DNA from: Gammaproteobacteria bacterium
Lineage (GTDB): Bacteria > Pseudomonadota > Gammaproteobacteria > J044
Direction of reading: 5' to 3'
Length of the DNA: 11,925 bases
NCBI GenBank assembly: GCA_003696465.1
Contig: RFHG01000511.1
Span: 1 to 11,925 of the forward strand
Shown here: positions 7,099-11,925 of the stretch, one piece after another
Numbering within the stretch: the stretch's first letter is position 1
How the letters are laid out: each line of letters begins with the position of its first letter
Program-made: the position numbers and the translations under genes
Notes under the pieces: model-generated
What the model was told of the DNA's origin: nothing
Seen by the model: only the letters and a program-made list of their open reading frames with translations
Database searches by the model: none

Positions 7099-8121
7099 AT
7101 GAAGATTCTGGTTACCGGCGGGGCCGGCTATATTGGCTCGCACACCTGCCTGGCCCTGCTCGAGGCCGGGCACGAGGTCGTGGTGTATGACAACCTGTCC
7201 AACAGCAGCGCCGAGGCGGTCCGCCGCGTCGAGCGCCTGACCGGGCGGCCGCTGCCGCTGGTCGTGGGTGACATCCGCGATCGCAGCCTGATGGAAGCCA
7301 CCCTGCGCGAGCAGGGAAGCGATGCAGTGATCCACTTTGCCGGACTCAAGGCAGTGGGGGAATCGGTCGAGCAGCCGCTGCGGTACTACGACAACAATGT
7401 CGGCGGCACCATCAGCCTGCTGCAGGCCATGGAGTCCTGCGCCGTTCATCAGCTCGTGTTCAGCTCCTCGGCCACGGTCTATGGCGAACCGCAACGCCTG
7501 CCCCTGGACGAGCAGCATCCGCTCTCGGCCACCAATCCCTACGGCCGTTCCAAGCTCATCATCGAGGACATGCTGCGCGACCTGTGTCGGGCCGACACGC
7601 ACTGGAAGATTGCCCTGCTGCGCTACTTCAACCCGGTCGGCGCCCACGAAAGCGGCGAAATCGGCGAGGATCCGCAAGGCATACCCAACAACCTGATGCC
7701 CTACGTCGCCCAGGTGGCCGTGGGGCTGCGCGAGGCGCTGCAGGTCTGGGGTGACGACTACGACACACCGGACGGCACCGGAGTGCGGGACTACATCCAT
7801 GTCATGGATCTGGCCGAGGGGCACCTGCGCGCGCTGGAATACCTGCAGACCGACGGCGCGGCCGGCTGCACGGCGGTCAATCTCGGTACCGGCCAGGGCT
7901 ACAGCGTGCTGGACATGGTGCGGGCCTTCGAGCGGGCCAGTGGCCGGGAGGTGCCCTACCGCATTGCAGAGCGCCGCCCCGGAGACGTGGCGGCCTGCTG
8001 GGCCGACCCCTCACTGGCGCGCAAGCTGCTGGGCTGGGAGGCACGGCGCGGCATCGACGAGATGTGCCGCGACCACTGGAACTGGCAGGCCAGGAACCCG
8101 CGGGGATACCGGGCGGACTGA
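7099..8121 (+). CDS. galE: UDP-glucose 4-epimerase
   Basis: GalE interconverts UDP-glucose and UDP-galactose in the cytoplasm, supplying galactose units for surface polysaccharide or the Leloir pathway. The protein has 340 residues (E. coli GalE has 338). It is an extended short-chain dehydrogenase with NAD-binding TGGAGYIGSH at 6-15. The SSSATVYG strand is at 122-129, with S124 in the catalytic position. The Y148-x3-K152 pair lies in NPYGRSK, and GVRDYIHVMDLAEGH is conserved near 230. The ATG at 7099 is preceded by GGGAG. It lies 49 bp after the sigma-54 activator on the same strand with no clear terminator between, so read-through is possible, but a functional link is not evident. It converges on hisD with 11 bp between the two stop codons. 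Confidence 0.96.
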   Translation: MKILVTGGAGYIGSHTCLALLEAGHEVVVYDNLSNSSAEAVRRVERLTGRPLPLVVGDIRDRSLMEATLREQGSDAVIHFAGLKAVGESVEQPLRYYDNNVGGTISLLQAMESCAVHQLVFSSSATVYGEPQRLPLDEQHPLSATNPYGRSKLIIEDMLRDLCRADTHWKIALLRYFNPVGAHESGEIGEDPQGIPNNLMPYVAQVAVGLREALQVWGDDYDTPDGTGVRDYIHVMDLAEGHLRALEYLQTDGAAGCTAVNLGTGQGYSVLDMVRAFERASGREVPYRIAERRPGDVAACWADPSLARKLLGWEARRGIDEMCRDHWNWQARNPRGYRAD

Positions 8122-8139
8122 GGGAGAGGCCGTCAGTCC
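8115..8139. terminator. Small hairpin shared by the converging galE and hisD ends
   Basis: GGACTGA (8115-8121) and TCAGTCC (8133-8139) form a perfect 7-bp stem around an 11-base loop. The left arm ends in the galE stop codon TGA and the right arm begins with the hisD stop codon (TCA on this strand). No T-run follows on either side, so it does not look like a strong intrinsic terminator. It may act in both directions as a weak terminator or an RNA 3'-end stabiliser. Confidence 0.45.
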
Positions 8140-9440
8140 TCGTCGCGAACGCGGTACTCGGCCGACATGGCGTGGGCAATCAGCCCCTCGCCCCGCGCCA
8201 GTCGGCTGGCCACCTTGCCCAGCACGTGCGCACCTTCGGCAGAGCAGCCAATGAGGCTGGAACGTTTCTGGAAATCGTACACACCAAGCGGCGAGGAGAA
8301 ACGCGCCGTGCGCGAAGTGGGCAGCACATGGTTGGGCCCCGCGCAGTAATCACCCAGCGCCTCGGCGGTATAGCGCCCCATGAAGATGGCGCCGGCATGG
8401 CGAATGCGCCGCGCCATGGCCTCGGCATTTTCCACCGAGAGTTCCAGATGCTCGGGGGCGATGTGGTTGGCCACCTCCACCGCCTCGTCCTCGTCCCGCA
8501 CCTGGATGAGGATGCCCCGGTTCTTCAGTGATGTGCGAATGATCTCGGCACGTGGCTGCTCGGGCAACAGCCGGTCGATACTGGCCGCAACCCGGCCGAT
8601 AAAGGCTGCATCCCAGGAGACGAGGATCGGCTGGGCATCCTCGTCGTGTTCGGCCTGGGAGAAGAGATCAACGGCAATCCAGTCCGGATCGGTCTGCCCG
8701 TCGCAGACCACCAGGATCTCGGACGGGCCGGCAATCATGTCGATGCCCACGGTACCGAACACCATGCGCTTGGCAGTGGCCACAAAGATATTGCCGGGAC
8801 CGACAATCTTGTCTACCTGGGGCACGGACTCGGTGCCATGGGCCAGTGCCGCCACGGCCTGCGCGCCACCAATGGTGAATACCCGGTCCACCCCGGCCAC
8901 GGCCGCCGCCGCCAGCACCAGCTCGTTGACCTCGCCTTCTGGCGTGGGCACCACCATGATGAGTTCCGGCACCCCGGCCACCTTGGCCGGAATGGCATTC
9001 ATCAGCACCGAAGAGGGATAGGCTGCCTTTCCGCCCGGGACATAGAGCCCGACACGATCCAGCGGTGTGACCTGCTGGCCCAGCACCGTACCGTCCTCCT
9101 CGGTATAGGACCAGGATTCCAGCCGCTGGTGTTCGGCATAACGCCGGATCCGCTCGGCAGCCACCTCCAGCGCCTCGCGCAATTCCGGATCGATCTCTTC
9201 GAGCGCCTGCTGCAGGCGCTGGCGAGGCAGTTCGAGCTCTTCCATCGAGCCGGCCTCGAGCCGATCGAATCGGGCGGTGTATTCGAGCACGGCCGCGTCA
9301 CCGCGGCTGCGCACGGCCTCGAGGATCTCCATCACCGTATTCAGTACGGTACTGTCGGAGACACTCTCCCAGGCCAGCAGGGCGTCGAGCCGCTGGAGAA
9401 AGTCGGGCTGGCTGCTGTCGAGCCGGGTCACCTCGGCCAT
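8133..9440 (-). CDS. hisD: Histidinol dehydrogenase
   Basis: HisD carries out the last two steps of histidine biosynthesis: NAD-dependent oxidation of L-histidinol to histidinal and then to L-histidine, with a bound zinc ion. The protein has 435 residues, the usual length. Zinc and catalytic residues are present at positions matching E. coli with a 3-4 residue shift: Q262 and H265 (SQAEHDED), E330-H331 (APEHLEL), D364 (GDYCAGPNH) and H423 (LIAHAMS). The chosen ATG at 9440 overlaps the DAHP synthase stop by one base (TGATG) and has GGGAG upstream. An in-frame GTG lies one codon earlier at 9443. It is the last gene of the minus-strand operon. No hisC follows, although hisG-hisD-hisC is a common order in related bacteria, so hisC must lie elsewhere. 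Confidence 0.97.
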   Translation of the reverse strand: MAEVTRLDSSQPDFLQRLDALLAWESVSDSTVLNTVMEILEAVRSRGDAAVLEYTARFDRLEAGSMEELELPRQRLQQALEEIDPELREALEVAAERIRRYAEHQRLESWSYTEEDGTVLGQQVTPLDRVGLYVPGGKAAYPSSVLMNAIPAKVAGVPELIMVVPTPEGEVNELVLAAAAVAGVDRVFTIGGAQAVAALAHGTESVPQVDKIVGPGNIFVATAKRMVFGTVGIDMIAGPSEILVVCDGQTDPDWIAVDLFSQAEHDEDAQPILVSWDAAFIGRVAASIDRLLPEQPRAEIIRTSLKNRGILIQVRDEDEAVEVANHIAPEHLELSVENAEAMARRIRHAGAIFMGRYTAEALGDYCAGPNHVLPTSRTARFSSPLGVYDFQKRSSLIGCSAEGAHVLGKVASRLARGEGLIAHAMSAEYRVRDED

Positions 9441-10504
9441 CACGCCTTCTCCCTGCGCTGGCGCACGGCCTCCGCCAGCTCGTAGAGCAGCGGTTCGGTC
9501 TGATCCCAGCCTATGCAGGCATCGGTGATGCTCTGGCCATAGACCAGGCCCTCGCGTCCGCTGACACAGTCCTGCCGCCCGGCCACCAGATGGCTCTCCA
9601 GCATCACCCCGAAAATGCGCTGGTCACCCACCGCGATCTGGTCGGCGACATCCTCGGCCACCACCACCTGCCGTTCGGGCTGCTTCTGACTGTTGGCATG
9701 GCTGCAGTCGATCATCAGCCGCGGCTCGAGGCCCGCCTTCTGCAGCTGTTCGGCGGCATGGTTGACGCTCTCGGCATCGTAGTTGGGCTTGCGCCCGCCG
9801 CGGAGGATGATGTGGCAGTCCTCGTTGCCGCTGGTGGAGAAGATCGCCGAGCGTCCCTCCTTGGTCAGCGACAGGAAATGGTGCGGGCGCGAGGCCGAGC
9901 GAATGGCGTCGATGGCAATCTGCAGCCCCCCGTCGGTGCCATTCTTGAAGCCCACCGGGCAGGACAGGCCGGAGGCCAGCTCGCGGTGGACCTGGCTCTC
10001 GGTGGTGCGGGCGCCGATGGCCCCCCAGCTCACCAGATCGGCAATGTACTGGGGGCTGATGAGGTCGAGAAACTCGGTGCCGGCCGGCACCCCCAGCTCG
10101 CCGAGATCGACCAGCAGCTTGCGGGCGATCTTCAGCCCCTCGTTGATCTGGAAGGTCCCGTCCAGGTTGGGGTCGTTGATCAGCCCCTTCCAGCCGACCG
10201 TGGTGCGCGGCTTCTCGAAATAGACCCGCATGACGATGACCAGCTCCTCGGCCAGCTCCTCGCGCATGCGCTTGAGGCGCCCGGCATACTCCATCGCCGC
10301 ATCGACATCGTGAATCGAGCAGGGGCCGGCGATCACCAGCAGGCGGTCGTCCTCGCCATGCAGGATGTCGTGGATCGCGCGGCGGGTGTGATAGACCGTC
10401 TCGGAACCGGCCTCGGTGATCGGATACAGCCGATGCACCTCATTGGGCGGGATCACTTCGCGGATTTCACGGATACGCAGGTCGTCGGTCGGGAATGTGG
10501 TCAT
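9440..10504 (-). CDS. aroG: 3-deoxy-7-phosphoheptulonate (DAHP) synthase, class I, AroG-like
   Basis: The enzyme condenses phosphoenolpyruvate with erythrose 4-phosphate to make DAHP, the first step of aromatic amino acid (shikimate) biosynthesis. It has 354 residues, close to E. coli AroG at 350. Metal ligands are C62 (AGPCSIHD), H269 (DCSHANS), E303 and D328 (SITDACIGWDQ). Substrate-binding blocks YFEKPRTTVGWKG, GARTTES and PVGFKNGTDG are intact. The N-terminal D7-D8 pair and the FLS in HHFLSLTK match the Phe-feedback pocket of AroG rather than the Tyr (AroF) form, so Phe sensitivity is likely but inferred. The ATG at 10504 follows the hisG stop by 2 bases. The open frame extends upstream to 11176, but that stretch overlaps hisG out of frame and is not coding. 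The gene separates hisG from hisD, an unexpected placement. Confidence 0.95.
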   Translation of the reverse strand: MTTFPTDDLRIREIREVIPPNEVHRLYPITEAGSETVYHTRRAIHDILHGEDDRLLVIAGPCSIHDVDAAMEYAGRLKRMREELAEELVIVMRVYFEKPRTTVGWKGLINDPNLDGTFQINEGLKIARKLLVDLGELGVPAGTEFLDLISPQYIADLVSWGAIGARTTESQVHRELASGLSCPVGFKNGTDGGLQIAIDAIRSASRPHHFLSLTKEGRSAIFSTSGNEDCHIILRGGRKPNYDAESVNHAAEQLQKAGLEPRLMIDCSHANSQKQPERQVVVAEDVADQIAVGDQRIFGVMLESHLVAGRQDCVSGREGLVYGQSITDACIGWDQTEPLLYELAEAVRQRREKA

Positions 10505-10506
10505 GT

Positions 10507-11148
10507 TTACGGGTTTCGCTTGTCCACGGCCACGCGCAGCTCGTCGATGAGCTTGCGTACGCGGGCCTGCTTCATCTTCATGGAGGCCTTGTTCACGATC
10601 AGGCGCGAACTGATATCGGCGATGTGTTCCAGCGGCTCCAGGCCATTGGCGCGCAGGGTATTGCCGGTATCGACCAGGTCGACGATGACATCGGCCAGAT
10701 CGACGATGGGCGCCAGCTCCATGGAACCGTAGAGCTTGATGATTTCCACCTGCTCGCCCTTGCGCGCATAGTACTGCCGGGTCAGGTTGACGAACTTGGT
10801 GGCCACCCGCAGCCGCGGGCGCTGCGGACGGGCACCAGGAAATCCCGCCACCATCAGCTTGCAGCGGGCAATCTTCAGGTCCAGTGGCTCGTACACGCCC
10901 TCCCCGCCGTGCTCCATGAGCACGTCCTTGCCGGCCACGCCGACATCGGCCGCACCATACTGCACATAGGTGGGCACGTCGGCGGCGCGGATCACCACCA
11001 GTTTCACGTCCTCGCGGTTGGTGTCGAGGATCAGCTTGCGGCTCTTTTCCGGGTCGTCTGCAGGCACGATGCCCACTTCCTCGAGGAAGGGCAGCGTCTC
11101 CTTGTAGATGCGCCCCTTGGACAGCGCTATGGTCAGTGTGTCGGTCAT
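10507..11148 (-). CDS. hisG: ATP phosphoribosyltransferase, short form (HisG-S)
   Basis: HisG makes phosphoribosyl-ATP from ATP and PRPP, the first and feedback-controlled step of histidine biosynthesis. At 213 residues it has only the catalytic periplasmic-binding-protein-like fold (TIALSKGRIYKETLPFL at the N-terminus; ADVIVDLVDTGNTLRANGL for PRPP binding near 155-175). It lacks the C-terminal regulatory domain of the roughly 300-residue form. Short HisG proteins need the regulatory partner HisZ, a histidyl-tRNA synthetase paralogue. HisZ is not in this window and is commonly encoded elsewhere. The ATG at 11148 overlaps the murA stop by one base (TGATG), indicating translational coupling. 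It is followed 2 bp later by the DAHP synthase gene. Confidence 0.97.
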   Translation of the reverse strand: MTDTLTIALSKGRIYKETLPFLEEVGIVPADDPEKSRKLILDTNREDVKLVVIRAADVPTYVQYGAADVGVAGKDVLMEHGGEGVYEPLDLKIARCKLMVAGFPGARPQRPRLRVATKFVNLTRQYYARKGEQVEIIKLYGSMELAPIVDLADVIVDLVDTGNTLRANGLEPLEHIADISSRLIVNKASMKMKQARVRKLIDELRVAVDKRNP

Positions 11149-11925
11149 CAGGAAGGCACCCTGCGGATGCTGGCACCGAGCTGGGCCAGCTTTTCCTCGA
11201 TCAGTTCGTAACCGCGGTCTATGTGATAGATACGATCGACAATTGTATCACCCTCGGCCACCAGTCCGGCGAGGATCAGGCTGGCCGAGGCGCGCAGATC
11301 GGTGGCCATCACCGGCGCCCCGATCAGGCGGTCCACCCCCTTGACGAAGGCCGTGTTGCCCTCGACCCGGATCTCGGCACCCATGCGCTGCAGCTCCTGG
11401 ACATGCATGAAGCGGTTCTCGAACACCGTCTCGGTGATGGTGCCTGCCCCCTCGGCCACCGCATCCAGAGCGGTGAACTGGGCCTGCATGTCGGTGGGAA
11501 AGGCCGGGTACGGCGCGGTACGCACGCTCACCGCCTTCGGCCGGTTGCCCTTCATGTCGAGTTCGATCCAGTCGTCACCCGAGGAGAGTGTGGCACCGGC
11601 CTCGTCGAGCTTCTGCAGGACCGCATCGAGCAGCGTGGGGTCGGTGTTGCGCAGCATCACCCGACCGCCGGAAATGGCCGCCGCCACAAGAAAGGTTCCG
11701 GTCTCGATGCGGTCCGGCAACACATCGTAGCGGCAGCCCCTGAGCTGCGGCACGCCCTCGATGGTGATGGTATCGGTCCCTGCGCCGCTGACCTGAGCCC
11801 CCATGGCATTGAGGCAGTTGGCCAGATCCACTACCTCCGGCTCACGCGCGGCGTTCTCGATGACCGTCGTGCCCTCGGCCAGGGTGGCCGCCATCATCAG
11901 ATTCTCGGTACCGGTCACGGAGACG
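11148..11925 (-). CDS. murA: UDP-N-acetylglucosamine 1-carboxyvinyltransferase (MurA), C-terminal part
   Basis: MurA transfers enolpyruvate from PEP to UDP-GlcNAc, the first committed step of peptidoglycan precursor synthesis, in the cytoplasm. Only the last 258 of roughly 420 residues are in the window, and the frame is open to the right edge, so the start is not visible. Conserved blocks include LPDRIETGTFLVAAAISGG, TAPYPAFPTDMQAQF (containing the catalytic Asp equivalent to E. coli D305), ETVFENRFMHV, ATDLRASASLILAG and RIYHIDRGYELIEEKL (with the conserved Arg near the C-terminus). The PEP-attacking Cys and the N-terminal Lys lie outside the window. The stop overlaps the hisG start by one base. 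murA directly before hisG is a known order in beta- and some gammaproteobacteria. PEP is also the substrate of the DAHP synthase two genes downstream. Confidence 0.97.
   Translation of the reverse strand, partial: VSVTGTENLMMAATLAEGTTVIENAAREPEVVDLANCLNAMGAQVSGAGTDTITIEGVPQLRGCRYDVLPDRIETGTFLVAAAISGGRVMLRNTDPTLLDAVLQKLDEAGATLSSGDDWIELDMKGNRPKAVSVRTAPYPAFPTDMQAQFTALDAVAEGAGTITETVFENRFMHVQELQRMGAEIRVEGNTAFVKGVDRLIGAPVMATDLRASASLILAGLVAEGDTIVDRIYHIDRGYELIEEKLAQLGASIRRVPS

Noticed and set aside
9590..10732. Plus-strand open frame (380 codons) across the DAHP synthase
   Set aside because: It is antisense to two well-conserved enzymes, hisG and DAHP synthase. There is no ribosome-binding site or family resemblance.
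10505..11176. Upstream extension of the DAHP synthase open frame to about 578 codons
   Set aside because: The extension overlaps hisG in another frame and has no resemblance to any protein. The normal AroG length and N-terminus begin at the ATG at 10504.

Overview
This is GC-rich, densely coding DNA. It most likely comes from a gammaproteobacterium, perhaps one related to the sulfur-oxidising or purple sulfur lineages. That placement is an inference from three things: the murA-hisG-hisD gene order, the short-form HisG, and the general look of the proteins. No rRNA or other taxonomic marker is present. I see no tRNA, rRNA, CRISPR array, transposase or integrase.

Left part (1 to about 5510, minus strand): a three-gene export operon read right to left. 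It starts with a small protein that resembles SCP2/sterol-carrier lipid-binding domains (5015-5506). Next come a periplasmic adaptor of the HlyD/AcrA type (3834-4973) and an RND inner-membrane pump (3778 to beyond the left edge). The pump is unusual. After the normal twelfth membrane helix it has a Cys/Pro/Gly-rich linker, an extra hydrophobic segment, a strongly basic stretch and a Ser-Arg-Ala-Glu tandem repeat. The repeat is encoded by near-identical 12-bp units and runs off the window.

Middle (5507-8121): a roughly 200-bp divergent control region separates the export operon from a plus-strand PAS/AAA+/Fis-HTH sigma-54 activator (5709-7049). The control region holds a nearly perfect 28-bp palindrome built on TGTTGC/GCAACA, plus one more half-site. 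It also holds a possible GG-N10-GC (-24/-12) promoter facing the export operon. The simplest model is that the activator binds the palindrome, drives the pump operon through RNA polymerase-sigma54 and controls its own gene. UDP-glucose 4-epimerase (galE, 7099-8121) follows the activator.

Right part (8133-11925, minus strand): a tightly packed biosynthetic operon read right to left. It contains murA (3' part only), hisG (short form), a DAHP synthase resembling the Phe-sensitive AroG, and hisD. Junctions overlap by one base or are 2 bp apart, so translational coupling is likely. The DAHP synthase between hisG and hisD is the unexpected element. galE and hisD converge with 11 bp between them. 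Their two stop codons lie in opposite arms of one small hairpin.

The best candidate for an undescribed system is the left and middle block: a PAS-sigma54 activator, a palindromic operator, an SCP2-like protein, an adaptor and an RND pump with a repeat-bearing C-terminal extension.
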